From positions 2,232,001 through 2,296,000 of the forward strand of contig NC_014217.1 in NCBI RefSeq assembly GCF_000092925.1: DNA of 64,000 nt, given 5' to 3'. Position numbers and translations under genes: made by a program. The DNA is from Ancylobacter novellus DSM 506 (GTDB lineage Bacteria > Pseudomonadota > Alphaproteobacteria > Rhizobiales > Xanthobacteraceae). Below the pieces are notes generated by a model. It was not told the origin of the DNA and made no database searches. It was given only the letters and a program-made list of their open reading frames with translations. Of this stretch, positions 48,255 to 56,660 are shown in pieces; positions within the stretch are counted from its first letter, which is position 1, and every line of letters begins with the position of its first letter.

Positions 48255-49373
48255 TCACTGCACCGTCGCCGTCGTGCGGTTCTTCTCTTCGAGCGCCTTC
48301 TCCTTGTCGAGATAAGCCTGCGATATCGGGTTGAGCTTCAACGCCTTCTCGATCTGCTCCTGCGCCTTCTCCGGCTGGCCGGTGCGCTCATAGAGATCGG
48401 CGAGCTTGGCCTGCAGCTTGTCGTCGTGCGGGCTGATCAGCACCGCCGCCTCGTACTGGATGACGGCGTCGTCGAGCAGGCCGCGCTCGATCAGCATGTC
48501 GCCCCAGGCCGTGCGGCTGACGAGGTAGTTGGGATTCTGCTTCACCGCGCGGGCGAAATATTCGTCGGCGCGGTCATATTCCTTCCGGCCGGCATAGATG
48601 ATGCCGAGATTGATCAGCGGGTAGAGGAAGTCGGGCTGCTGGCGCAGCGCCGCGTCGAGCAGCTCGACCGCCTCGTCATATTCCTTCTGACGTTGCTCGG
48701 GGGTGAGCGTGGTGTCGCGCTCGGCCTTGAGCATGTTCATGCGCCCGAGCAGGCCATAGGCGAGGAAGTGCTGCTCCGGCGGCTGGGTCTCGAGGAACTT
48801 CTTGATCGTCTCGTTGGTCTTGGGGAAATCAAACTGCTTCGCCGCCAGCTCGGTGCGGCGGTGATAGAGCGCGATGACGTAGGGATTGATGTATTCGAGG
48901 ATCTGGACGCCGCCCTCATGCAGCAGGCCGTCGAGGTCGTCGGACTTGCCGCGCACGACGATCAGCTTGACCGGCTCGTCTTCCTTCTTGGTGTAGATGC
49001 GGATGATCAGCTGGGTCTCGTTGTTGACCTCGGTGATCTCGCCGTTGATGTAGTACTTGATCAGCCCGAGCACGTTGCGCGTGCCGTTGATCAGCAGGCC
49101 GACCTCGAAATAGTCCTCGAAGGCGCTGATGCCCTTCTCGACGCCGCCCTCGTCGATGTTGATCGCCTGCAGCTCGGAGGCGGCGGCGACGCTGAGCTCG
49201 CGCAGTTCGTCGGTCAGGATGCGGGTGGCGACGGTCGAGGTGTAGCCGGTCCATTCGCGGACCTGCGGAACATAGACCTTCTCGATCACGATATCTTCGC
49301 CGACGAACAGCGCGGCGACGAAGACCATCGCCGCCGCCACGGCCGGCAAAGTGAAGACGCCGAAATCCAACAT
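48255..49373 (-). CDS. Membrane-anchored TPR protein
   Basis: A 372-residue protein. One N-terminal membrane helix (VFTLPAVAAAMVFVAALFVG) precedes an alpha/beta region of ~180 residues (VEKVYVPQVREWTGYTS-like start, LINGTRNVLGLIKYYINGEI, NETQLIIRIYTKK) that I cannot name. From ~220 there are TPR repeats (AVELLDAALRQQPDFLYPLI, ADEYFARAVKQNPNYLV, DDAVIQYEAAVLISPHDDK, AQEQIEKALKLNPISQAYLD). It lies 55 nt after the formyltransferase and probably shares its transcript. Likely a scaffold for an envelope complex. Confidence 0.82.
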   Translation of the reverse strand: MLDFGVFTLPAVAAAMVFVAALFVGEDIVIEKVYVPQVREWTGYTSTVATRILTDELRELSVAAASELQAINIDEGGVEKGISAFEDYFEVGLLINGTRNVLGLIKYYINGEITEVNNETQLIIRIYTKKEDEPVKLIVVRGKSDDLDGLLHEGGVQILEYINPYVIALYHRRTELAAKQFDFPKTNETIKKFLETQPPEQHFLAYGLLGRMNMLKAERDTTLTPEQRQKEYDEAVELLDAALRQQPDFLYPLINLGIIYAGRKEYDRADEYFARAVKQNPNYLVSRTAWGDMLIERGLLDDAVIQYEAAVLISPHDDKLQAKLADLYERTGQPEKAQEQIEKALKLNPISQAYLDKEKALEEKNRTTATVQ

Positions 49374-49428
49374 TTAAGCCCCCGACCTACAGTTCCCGCC
49401 AACTGGCACCGCGCCCGGCGCCGTCTTC

Positions 49429-50277
49429 CTACACCCCATCGGCAACGACCGGCACTTCTTCGAAAATACCGAAGCGGCCAAGCAGTTCCCGATATTCCTC
49501 CACCGCGATCAACGACAGCCCGGCCGCGCGGAAGCGCTCGAATTCTGCCGGCGTCGGATAACTGTTCGACTTTACCTTGGAACTCCCTTGCGGAACAGCC
49601 GCCACGCTGCCCCCGCCGAGCAAGTTTTCGACCAGGTCGTTAATCAGCCGGTTGCCCAGCAGATGGCTGTCGAGATTGTGCGCGAAGGCGGAGCGGCCGG
49701 GCAGCAGCGGCACCCGTCCCTCCGCGACCAGCGGTCCGCTGTCGATGCCGGCGTCGACGAGATGCACGGAGCAGCCGAGCTCGGCCTCGCCGGCCAGCAT
49801 CGAGAAGAAATGCGGGTAGAGCCCGGCATAGCCCGGCAGGCTGCCCGGATGCACGTTGACGATGCCGTGGCGCGGCACGCCGAACAGTCCGGGCGGAATG
49901 AGGAAGCTGAACCGCGCGGAGACGACGAGGTCGGGCGCGAACGCGGTGACGGCTTGCGTGAGCGCCGGGTCGTCCACCCCATGCGCCACCGACAGCGTGA
50001 AGCCGTGACGCGCCGCCAGTTGCGCCGGCGTCATCAGCGCGCCCGGACGCGCATCCTGCCGCGCCGCGTCGAGGCGCGGGAAGAGTGTGCCGAACGGCAG
50101 GTCGCGCTCGAAATACTTCATCCGCTTCAGCTCGGGCACGGCGAGCTCGACCGGGCGCGTGCGCTCGGCCAGCACGATGCGCAGCCGGCAACCCGGCAGC
50201 TTCGTCAGGCGCGCCACGAGGTCGTTCAGGAACACCGTCGCGGTCAGGTCGCGCTTGCTGAGGATGAGGATGTTCAC
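49429..50277 (-). CDS. Formyltransferase-fold protein (PurN/Fmt superfamily)
   Basis: A 282-residue protein of the formyltetrahydrofolate-dependent formyltransferase fold. The catalytic triad is intact: Asn141 and His143 in IVNVHPGSLPGYAGLYP and Asp179 in DAGIDSGPLVAEG, with the same 38-residue N-to-D spacing as PurN. It is not PurN (different N-terminus and acceptor region) and lacks Fmt's C-terminal domain; sugar-amine or small-molecule N-formyltransferases are closest in idea. The start is GTG, in a GTGA overlap with the binding-protein gene. The acceptor is unknown. Confidence 0.85.
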   Translation of the reverse strand: MNILILSKRDLTATVFLNDLVARLTKLPGCRLRIVLAERTRPVELAVPELKRMKYFERDLPFGTLFPRLDAARQDARPGALMTPAQLAARHGFTLSVAHGVDDPALTQAVTAFAPDLVVSARFSFLIPPGLFGVPRHGIVNVHPGSLPGYAGLYPHFFSMLAGEAELGCSVHLVDAGIDSGPLVAEGRVPLLPGRSAFAHNLDSHLLGNRLINDLVENLLGGGSVAAVPQGSSKVKSNSYPTPAEFERFRAAGLSLIAVEEYRELLGRFGIFEEVPVVADGV

Positions 50278-51332
50278 GGCTTCGCCCCGCCGGCCGTCTT
50301 GTCCGTCTTGATCACCTCGATCGCGTTCATCAGCAGCAGCGGCGGGTAGAGCGCCAGCTTGTGGGCCACCTGCATATTGACGATCAGCGAGAAGCGGCTA
50401 AGCGCCTCGACCGGGATGTCCTCCGGCTTGCGCCCCTCCACGAGGATCTGCTCCGCCCGCGTGCCGGTAAGCTGGCCGACCGTGTAGTAGCGGCTGACCA
50501 GCCCGAGCAGCGCGTCGGATTCCACCACCGGCACCTCGCCCGCCGCCGCCACCGGGACGCCATGCTCCACCGCCGCGCGGGTGAAGACGTCGCGATTGTT
50601 CAGGATGAAGGAGGAGGAGCCGATATAGATGAGGTCGACCTTCTCGGCGGCGAGCGCGGCGACGACATCCGGCAGGCTGGAGGCGACCGGCTTGCCCGCA
50701 TCGTCGCGCGGCACCGGCTTCGCCACCACCTCGAAATCCATCTTCTGCCCCAGCGCCCGCACCTTCTCGACCGAGGCGACCGCATTCACCTCGTCCTCAT
50801 TGTAGGCGATGCCGATGCGGCGGACCGGCAGATAGGAGCGGATCGCCCTTATCTGCGTCTCCTCCGGCACGATCACCAGCGTGCCGGTGACGTTGCGCCC
50901 GGGCTTCTCCAGATCGGCCACCACCCGCGCCGCCACCGGATCGGTGACGATCATGAACAATGTCGGAATGTCGGTGAGATGACGCGCCGGGTCGACCTTG
51001 TCGTATTCGCCGACCATGCCGAGCGTCGCCGTGGTGCCCCAGGTGACGACGAGGTCGACTTTCAGCGCCCGCGCCTCGGCCACGAGGTCGGGGAACTTCA
51101 GGTTCAGCGTGCCGGCGTGGCGGACGAAGTACTGCACCGGCACATGGCGGGCGGCGAGATAGTCCTGGAAGCCGCGGCAGGCATCCTCGCAGCCGCGCCA
51201 CAGCACCATCATCACCTTGAAGGGCGGCCGGCTCTTCGGCTCGGCCGCCGAGGAAGCCGGCGCCAGCGCCGCCAGCAGCATCAGCGCCAGGGCGAGGCAG
51301 GCGGCAAGGGAACCGAGGCGACGCGCGCTCAT
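50274..51332 (-). CDS. ABC-type periplasmic binding protein, TrpX-like (PF04392 type)
   Basis: A 352-residue exported protein with signal peptide (LAACLALALMLLAALAPASSA). The two-lobed type I binding fold is indicated by FKVMMVLWRGCEDACRGFQDYL, LKVDLVVTWGTTATLGM, IPTLFMIVTDPVAARVV, GRNVTGTLVIVPEETQI and VDLIYIGSSSFILNNRDVF, all typical of the ABC_sub_bind (TrpX/YtfQ-like) family. There is no ABC permease or ATPase in the cluster, so it probably delivers ligand to, or signals through, the adjacent sensor/MFS protein. It overlaps both neighbours by 4 nt. Confidence 0.88.
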   Translation of the reverse strand: MSARRLGSLAACLALALMLLAALAPASSAAEPKSRPPFKVMMVLWRGCEDACRGFQDYLAARHVPVQYFVRHAGTLNLKFPDLVAEARALKVDLVVTWGTTATLGMVGEYDKVDPARHLTDIPTLFMIVTDPVAARVVADLEKPGRNVTGTLVIVPEETQIRAIRSYLPVRRIGIAYNEDEVNAVASVEKVRALGQKMDFEVVAKPVPRDDAGKPVASSLPDVVAALAAEKVDLIYIGSSSFILNNRDVFTRAAVEHGVPVAAAGEVPVVESDALLGLVSRYYTVGQLTGTRAEQILVEGRKPEDIPVEALSRFSLIVNMQVAHKLALYPPLLLMNAIEVIKTDKTAGGAKP

Positions 51333-53404
51333 GCCGGCGCCTCGATCTTTGCCGCGCGCGGCCGGGCGATGAGGAGGACCGGAGCGGTGAGCGCGATCAG
51401 CGCGCCGATCAGCATGAGGGCGCCCGTGTAGCCGAAGCGATAGGCGAAGGCCGCCACCATCATCGGCCCGACCACGCTGCCGATGCGCTCCAGCATGCGC
51501 ATCACGCCGAGCACCGTGGTCTGCCCGACCTTCTCGATTTCGGCAGCGCAGATTTCCGGCACCAGCGCGATCTGCGGCGAGATCGAGATGGCATGCGCCA
51601 CCGCCACCGCCAGCACCGCCGCGGCGACGCCGTATATGTCGGAGCGCAGCCACAGGATGAACATGGCGAGCCCCGACAGCAGCGTGCCGACGAAGACCAG
51701 CGACAGGCCGTGGCCGCGCTGGTCGGCGAAGCGGCTGACCCATGGGCCGAGCATCACGATGACCAGCGAATAGAGGATCATCACCCGCGCCGTCTCGGCC
51801 TCGGAGACATGCTGGCCGGCGAGGTAGAGCGGCACGGCATAGAACAGGAAGCCGGTCAGCACGATCTTGTTGGGGATCGCCGCGAACAGCACCAGCGCCA
51901 GGAAGCGCGGGTTGCGCAGCGCGATGCGCAGGTCACTGATGCGGAAGCGGCGCGCCTCCTCCTCCGATTGCGTGCGCCCCATCAGGCGCAGCGCCAGAAG
52001 CCCGGCGACCAGCGCCAGCGCGGCGGCGCAGACGAAGACGACGCGATAGCCCGCGCGGTCGGCGAGGATACCGCCGATGGCGGTGCCGCAGATGCTGGCC
52101 GACATCAGCACGGTGACGAATACCGAGATGCCCTGCGTGCGCTCGCCCCGGCTCGTCACCTGCACGATGAAGCCCTGGGCGGCGATGGTGCACATGCCGT
52201 AGCCGATGGCGCCCGCCGCGCGGGCGGCGATCAGCTCCAACACGCTGCGCGCGGCGGCAGCGCCAATGAAGCCGAGAATGGCGACGAGCAGCCCGGCGAT
52301 GAAGATGCGGCGTGGCCCGTAGCGATCCGACCAGGAGCCTGCGACCGGCGTCGCCAGCGCCAGCGTCGCCATGTAGATCGAGATCGGCAGGCTGATCAGC
52401 AGCTGCGGCGACAGCCACGACACATTGGCTTCGAGCGAGGCGATGTAGAGCGGCAGGAAGGATTTCTGCAGTTCCTCCGCCATCACGAAGACGAAGAGCG
52501 GCAGCCGCACGTCGGTGATCGAGGCGCGTATGCCGAAACTGTCGATCGGCCCGTCGGTGAGGCCGAAGCGCGCGCCGATGGCGGCGACGCGGGCGCGCAG
52601 CGCCGGCCGGCCCTCGCTGCGTTCGACGAGGCGGCGGTAGCGCTCGTTGAGCCCCTGCACCAGCGCATTGAAATGGCGTACCACCCGGCCGATGCCGTCA
52701 TTGGCGCGATAGGCGATGCGCCGGTGCAGATTGCCTTTGCCGCCCGCCTCCACCGCGTCGATGAGCTGGTTGAGCGGGCGCACGGTGCGGCCGGTGAGCA
52801 GCACGACGGCCATCTCGAAGGCGAGGAACAGCGCCACCAGAAGGACGATGAACACGTCCTGCGCCAGCTCCTCGAACTGGCGGTCGATGAAGCGCGCGTC
52901 GAGCACCATAGCCACCACCGCGCCGGTGTTGCCGTCGGGCCCTTCCCCGCGGCTGAGCACGATCTGCCCGGCATCGTCCCAGACGATCTCGCGGTCGATG
53001 CTGCCGAGCGCGAAGATGCTCACCGGCTGCTTGAGCCGCTGCGCCAGCGCCTGCACGTCTTCCGGCCCGTCCGTGCCGGCGGCGAACACCAGCCTGCCCT
53101 CGCGGTCCAGCACTGCCGCGTCGGCGATCTCGGCATGGGTGGCGAGGATCTGGTCGAGATAGGCCGGCACGCCGACCACCTTGTCGAGCGGGATGCCGTA
53201 GCCGAGCGCCCGCTCCACATCGAGCGTGGCGAGCTCGGCGACGGTATCGGCCTTCTGGGTGATCTCGGGCGACAGCACCGCCTCGAACAGCCGATGCGTG
53301 CGCAGCGAGAGCAGCGTCGCCGCCGCGATGACGAGGGCGAGTGTGATCAGCAGGATGCGCGTGCGGATCCGCGCGACATCGTCCGCCGCCACCGCCTCGC
53401 TCAC
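51329..53404 (-). CDS. Sensor-HAMP-MFS fusion protein
   Basis: A 691-residue protein with an unusual plan. Helix 1 is at ~17-34. A ~150-residue periplasmic Cache-like domain (~36-182) includes VLDREGRLVFAAGTDG and GAVVAMVLDARFID. Helix 2 is at ~184-204. A HAMP domain (~206-262) has the conserved Pro in RTVRPLNQLIDAVEAG and NDGIGRVVRHFNALVQGL. From ~297 a complete major facilitator domain follows, with motif A GSWSDRYGPRRIFIAG (356-371) and about twelve helices. Normally such sensor-HAMP units end in kinases or chemotaxis domains, not transporters. The start is GTG in a GTGA overlap; the stop overlaps the next ATG. Confidence 0.88.
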   Translation of the reverse strand: MSEAVAADDVARIRTRILLITLALVIAAATLLSLRTHRLFEAVLSPEITQKADTVAELATLDVERALGYGIPLDKVVGVPAYLDQILATHAEIADAAVLDREGRLVFAAGTDGPEDVQALAQRLKQPVSIFALGSIDREIVWDDAGQIVLSRGEGPDGNTGAVVAMVLDARFIDRQFEELAQDVFIVLLVALFLAFEMAVVLLTGRTVRPLNQLIDAVEAGGKGNLHRRIAYRANDGIGRVVRHFNALVQGLNERYRRLVERSEGRPALRARVAAIGARFGLTDGPIDSFGIRASITDVRLPLFVFVMAEELQKSFLPLYIASLEANVSWLSPQLLISLPISIYMATLALATPVAGSWSDRYGPRRIFIAGLLVAILGFIGAAAARSVLELIAARAAGAIGYGMCTIAAQGFIVQVTSRGERTQGISVFVTVLMSASICGTAIGGILADRAGYRVVFVCAAALALVAGLLALRLMGRTQSEEEARRFRISDLRIALRNPRFLALVLFAAIPNKIVLTGFLFYAVPLYLAGQHVSEAETARVMILYSLVIVMLGPWVSRFADQRGHGLSLVFVGTLLSGLAMFILWLRSDIYGVAAAVLAVAVAHAISISPQIALVPEICAAEIEKVGQTTVLGVMRMLERIGSVVGPMMVAAFAYRFGYTGALMLIGALIALTAPVLLIARPRAAKIEAPA

Positions 53405-54288
53405 GGCACGCCTCCTGCCGCCATGCCGGCCGGCGCGGCCGCCTCGCCGTCCTTCGCCTTGCCGTGTTCGGAGGCGGCGAGGTCCCGCTCGGCCTCGGCG
53501 AGCGCGGCTTCCGCCTGCGTCGTCGCCTCGCGGAAGGCCATGATCGGGGCGCGCAGCGGCTCAGGCAGCCGCTCGTCGACCGCACGGTCGCTCGACGGGT
53601 CGAGCGCGTCGGCCAGCCCCCGCAGCGTGCGCCGCATGCCGCGCGTCGCCAGCAGCGCGAGGATGATGGCGAGCAGGGCGAAGGCGCCGAACACGGTGAG
53701 CGCGGTCAGCGTCAGCCGCTCGCGCATCAGCTCCATCTTGGCGTGGGCGTCGGCAGTCGAATAGACGATGGCGATGCCACCGAGCCCCTTGAGGAAGCTG
53801 GAATCGAGCCGGATGCCGGCGACGGCCGGATCCTCGCCGTCAATGTGCCAGGTCGCCTGGGTGGCATTGGCCTGCGCCGAGAGCCAGGTGGGGGGCGTCG
53901 CCTTGCCGACCTGATCCGACAGCGTCGAATAGAGTATGCGCCCGCTCGCCGTCTCGAACAGCGAGATGCTCTCGATATAGGGGTAGCGCGCCTTGGCCTG
54001 CTCCAGCACGCCCGGCGCCGCCTGCAGCCCCTTCAGTTCGAGGCCGAGATTGAGCAGCACCTCGATCGAGTCGCGGGTCCACGCCGTCACCAGCGCCACC
54101 CGGCGGTCGGAGAGCTCGGTATAGGTGGTGAGGAACTTGGAGTAGTTGAGCAGCGTCGCCAGCGCGAGCACGAAGGCGAGCGACACCAGCAGCGCCAGCG
54201 TGACATAGGTCGCCGCATGCAGCGAGGCGCGCAGGGAGCGCAGAAGCTGCCCCGGAGATCTCGCGCGGATTGGCACGCTGCTCGGCAC
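53401..54288 (-). CDS. Membrane sensor-like protein with periplasmic Cache-like domain
   Basis: A 295-residue protein: basic N-terminus, helix 1 (~28-48), a periplasmic domain (~50-190) with a Cache/PAS-like core (YPYIESISLFETASGRILYST), helix 2 (~193-215), a short HAMP-like stretch (RGMRRTLRGLADALDPSSDR) and a C-terminal Ala/Glu coiled coil (REATTQAEAALAEAERDLAAS). No output enzyme is attached. It is the first gene of the overlapping cluster and resembles the sensor half of the next protein, so the two may act together. Confidence 0.82.
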   Translation of the reverse strand: MPSSVPIRARSPGQLLRSLRASLHAATYVTLALLVSLAFVLALATLLNYSKFLTTYTELSDRRVALVTAWTRDSIEVLLNLGLELKGLQAAPGVLEQAKARYPYIESISLFETASGRILYSTLSDQVGKATPPTWLSAQANATQATWHIDGEDPAVAGIRLDSSFLKGLGGIAIVYSTADAHAKMELMRERLTLTALTVFGAFALLAIILALLATRGMRRTLRGLADALDPSSDRAVDERLPEPLRAPIMAFREATTQAEAALAEAERDLAASEHGKAKDGEAAAPAGMAAGGVP

Positions 54289-54451
54289 GTCTGCCCCGTG
54301 GTGGACGCCGCCCCGCGACCGCCTATACTGGGGCGCGGGTGGATATTGCGAGATTCAATGAATAGCCGAACTTTAGGGAAATGCCAGCGAGCACCGAGGG
54401 TTCGTGCCGATTCTGTCGACCGTTTCGGCCCGGCGGGAGGCGCCTGACGCC

Positions 54452-54874
54452 ATGCATGAGTTCGGCATCGTCGATTTCGTGCTGCGCCTGTTCTCCGGAC
54501 TGGCGCTGGTGCTCGGCACCTACAACCCCTATGCCATGTCCTATTACCACTGGGTGACGGATTATCCCGGCAACGTGTCGGCCAAAATCCTCATCGGCGT
54601 GCTGCTGCTCACCCTGCATGTCGTGGCGATCCTTTCCAGCATGCGCTCGCTCGGCCTCATCGGCATCGGCCTGCTCACGGCGACCTTCGCCTCCGCCGCC
54701 TGGGTGCTGATCGAGAACGAGCTGCTTTATGTCGAGGACCCGCGGGTGTTCATCCTCATCCTGCTGGTGATCCTCGGCGGCCTGTACGGCTCGGGCCTGT
54801 CTTGGTCGCATCTGCGCAACCGGATCGCCGGCCAGGTCGACTCCACCGACGTGACCTTCAACTCGCCGGTGTGA
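54452..54874 (+). CDS. Four-helix membrane protein, DUF6524-like, paralogue 1
   Basis: A 140-residue inner-membrane protein with about four helices. The hallmark is LVLGTYNPYAMSYYHWVT after the first helix, and LRNRIAGQVDSTDV near the C-terminus. The ATG opens MHEFGIVDFVLR with GGGAGG upstream. The next gene, one base away, is its paralogue. I believe this is the family called DUF6524; function unknown. It diverges from the sensor/MFS cluster. Confidence 0.75.
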   Translation: MHEFGIVDFVLRLFSGLALVLGTYNPYAMSYYHWVTDYPGNVSAKILIGVLLLTLHVVAILSSMRSLGLIGIGLLTATFASAAWVLIENELLYVEDPRVFILILLVILGGLYGSGLSWSHLRNRIAGQVDSTDVTFNSPV

Positions 54875-54875
54875 G

Positions 54876-55307
54876 ATGGCACGCCTCGACATCAACCCGC
54901 CGGTCGATTTCTTCCGGCTGTTCGCGCGGCGCGGCCTGCTGGCGGCGACCGTCGTGTTCGGCACCTACAATCCCAGCGGCTATTCCTATTATCACTGGGT
55001 GACGCAGGGCGAGAGCTTCACCACTGTCCAGTTCTTCGTCGGCGTCTTCCTGTTCACCAGCCTGGTGGCGCTGGCGCGCATGGCGTTCCTGAGTCTGGGC
55101 TATTTCGGCGTCACGGCGCTGTCGCTCATGGTGATCATGGCGCTGATCGGCGGCGTCGGATTGGGCTTCTTCGTGTTCGACGACATCCACGTCACCATCT
55201 ATTTCCTGCTGTTCTGGATCTCGTTCATCCTCGGCACCGGCACCGGCTGGTCGTTCCTGCAGAAGCGCATCGCCGGCGAGCGCGACATACTGCGCACGCC
55301 GCCGTAA
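54876..55307 (+). CDS. Four-helix membrane protein, DUF6524-like, paralogue 2
   Basis: A 143-residue membrane protein with the matching motif VVFGTYNPSGYSYYHWVT, about four helices, and LQKRIAGERDIL at the end. It is clearly a diverged tandem copy of the preceding gene, separated from it by a single base, so the two are probably made together and may form a heterodimer. A palindromic repeat follows. Confidence 0.78.
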   Translation: MARLDINPPVDFFRLFARRGLLAATVVFGTYNPSGYSYYHWVTQGESFTTVQFFVGVFLFTSLVALARMAFLSLGYFGVTALSLMVIMALIGGVGLGFFVFDDIHVTIYFLLFWISFILGTGTGWSFLQKRIAGERDILRTPP

Positions 55308-55311
55308 TCGG

Positions 55312-55382
55312 CTTTCAGCTTATTGAATCCAGAGCACTTTCTTATCGTTCGGATGTTTCCATCCGAACGGAAAGGGCTCTAG
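55312..55382. repeat. CTAG-ended hairpin repeat, copy 2 (single module)
   Basis: It carries the linker CAGCTTATTGAAT and one palindromic module, AGAGCACTTTC..GAAAGGGCTCT, around TTCGGATG..CATCCGAAC. The closing CTAG gives the TAG stop of the CDF transporter gene on the minus strand. Confidence 0.85.
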
Positions 55383-56377
55383 TGCCCCGCCTGGACGAAG
55401 AGCGGCGGCGTCCCTTCGGGATGGTCTTCCGGCTCGTCGACCTCGATCGTCACATGGCCGATGCCGAAGCGCTCGTCGAGCCGGGCGCGCACCGCCGCCT
55501 TGACCGGGCCGGCGCGCACGCCCTCCTTCAGCTCGAGATGCAGCGAGGCCATCAGCCGCTCGCCGGTGAGGCCCCAGACGTGGATGTGATGCACGCCGGC
55601 GACGCCGTCGATCGCGGCAATCTCCTGCGCCACGACTGCGCCGTCGAGCCCTTCCGGCGTGCCTTCCATGAGGATGTTGAAGGCGCTGGCGATGATCGAC
55701 CAGGCGCTGCGCAGGATCAGCAGGCTGACGAAGACGGACAGGATGGGGTCGATCGGCATCCAGCCGGTGGCAAGGATGATCAGCGCCGCCGCGATCGCCG
55801 CCACCGAGCCGAGCAGGTCGCCCAGCACATGCACGATGGCACTGCGCATATTGACGTTGCGGCTCTCGCCTGCGCGCAGCACGAGGAAGCCGCCGACATT
55901 CACCAATAGGCCGATGAAGGCGACGACCAGCATCGGCCCGCCCAGCACCTCGACCGGCTCGGCAAAACGCTCGATCGCCTCGTAGCAGACCCAGATGGCG
56001 ATGAGGAACAGCGTCGCACCGTTCAGCAGCGCCGCCAGGATCTGGAAGCGGTGATAGCCGAAGGTGCGGCGCTCGTCGCTCGGCCGCCGGCTCAGCTTGA
56101 ACGCCATCCAGGACAGGAACAGCGCCACCGTGTCGGAGAGCATGTGTCCGGCATCGGCGATCAGCGCCAGCGAGCCGGAGAGCCAGCCGCCGGTGGCCTG
56201 CGCCACCATGTAGGTGGCGGTGAAGATCATCACCCAGAAGACGCGGCGCTGGCTGTCGTCGGTGACGGCCATGCCATGGTCGTGGCCATCGCCGCCGCGC
56301 CCTGAGCCGTGCGCGCCCGGCGCGTGGTCGTGCGGGGCGTGATCGTGCGGCGGATGATCCTCGGTGGAGGCGCTCAT
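55379..56377 (-). CDS. Cation diffusion facilitator (zinc/cadmium/cobalt exporter, CzcD/ZitB-like)
   Basis: A 332-residue metal/proton antiporter. The His-rich cytoplasmic N-terminus (DHPPHDHAPHDHAPG, DGHDHG) can bind metal. Six membrane helices carry the transport site: Asp75, His78 and Asp82 region (LIADAGHMLSD) on helix 2, and His183/Asp187 (IVHVLGD) on helix 5, the HD-HD pattern of zinc exporters. The C-terminal cytoplasmic domain has HHIHVWGLTGERLMASLH. Its TAG stop is inside a repeat. No regulator is adjacent. Confidence 0.94.
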   Translation of the reverse strand: MSASTEDHPPHDHAPHDHAPGAHGSGRGGDGHDHGMAVTDDSQRRVFWVMIFTATYMVAQATGGWLSGSLALIADAGHMLSDTVALFLSWMAFKLSRRPSDERRTFGYHRFQILAALLNGATLFLIAIWVCYEAIERFAEPVEVLGGPMLVVAFIGLLVNVGGFLVLRAGESRNVNMRSAIVHVLGDLLGSVAAIAAALIILATGWMPIDPILSVFVSLLILRSAWSIIASAFNILMEGTPEGLDGAVVAQEIAAIDGVAGVHHIHVWGLTGERLMASLHLELKEGVRAGPVKAAVRARLDERFGIGHVTIEVDEPEDHPEGTPPLFVQAGH

Positions 56378-56483
56378 CGGACAATCCTGTCAGGATGTGG
56401 ACACATGGTGACGACCCGATGCCGCGCGCCGGGAAGATCGAAGCACAGGCCGAAGCACGGGTTGAAGCGGAAAGCCCGGCGCA

Positions 56484-56599
56484 GGAGCATTTACCGATCA
56501 GATGGGATCACCTGATCTAAGAGGAAATGCTCCTGCTTATTGAAGTTAGAGCACTTTCCTATCGTTCGGATGGAACCATCCGAACGATAAGGGCTCTAG
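56484..56599. repeat. Double-hairpin repeat with CTAG end, copy 3
   Basis: The same two modules as at 42.8 kb in the opposite orientation: GGAGCATTT..GAAATGCTCC, linker CTGCTTATTGAAG, then AGAGCACTTTCC..AAGGGCTCTAG. The stems are nearly perfect (ATCGTTCGGATGG/CCATCCGAACGAT). It lies between the CDF transporter start and the end of the MlaA-like gene. Confidence 0.88.
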
Positions 56600-56660
56600 C
56601 GCCGCGCAGACCATGTCGGACAGGACGGTCCGGCGCCGGGCGCCGGACCTGCCGCGGCGG

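Noticed and set aside
49429..50277. Assigning the formyltransferase as PurN or Fmt
   Set aside because: The catalytic triad is present, but the N-terminus and acceptor region match neither, and the operon has no purine or translation context.
51593..53764. A 723-codon plus-strand frame across the sensor-HAMP-MFS gene
   Set aside because: Composition is random-looking, and the opposite strand encodes recognisable HAMP and MFS motifs.
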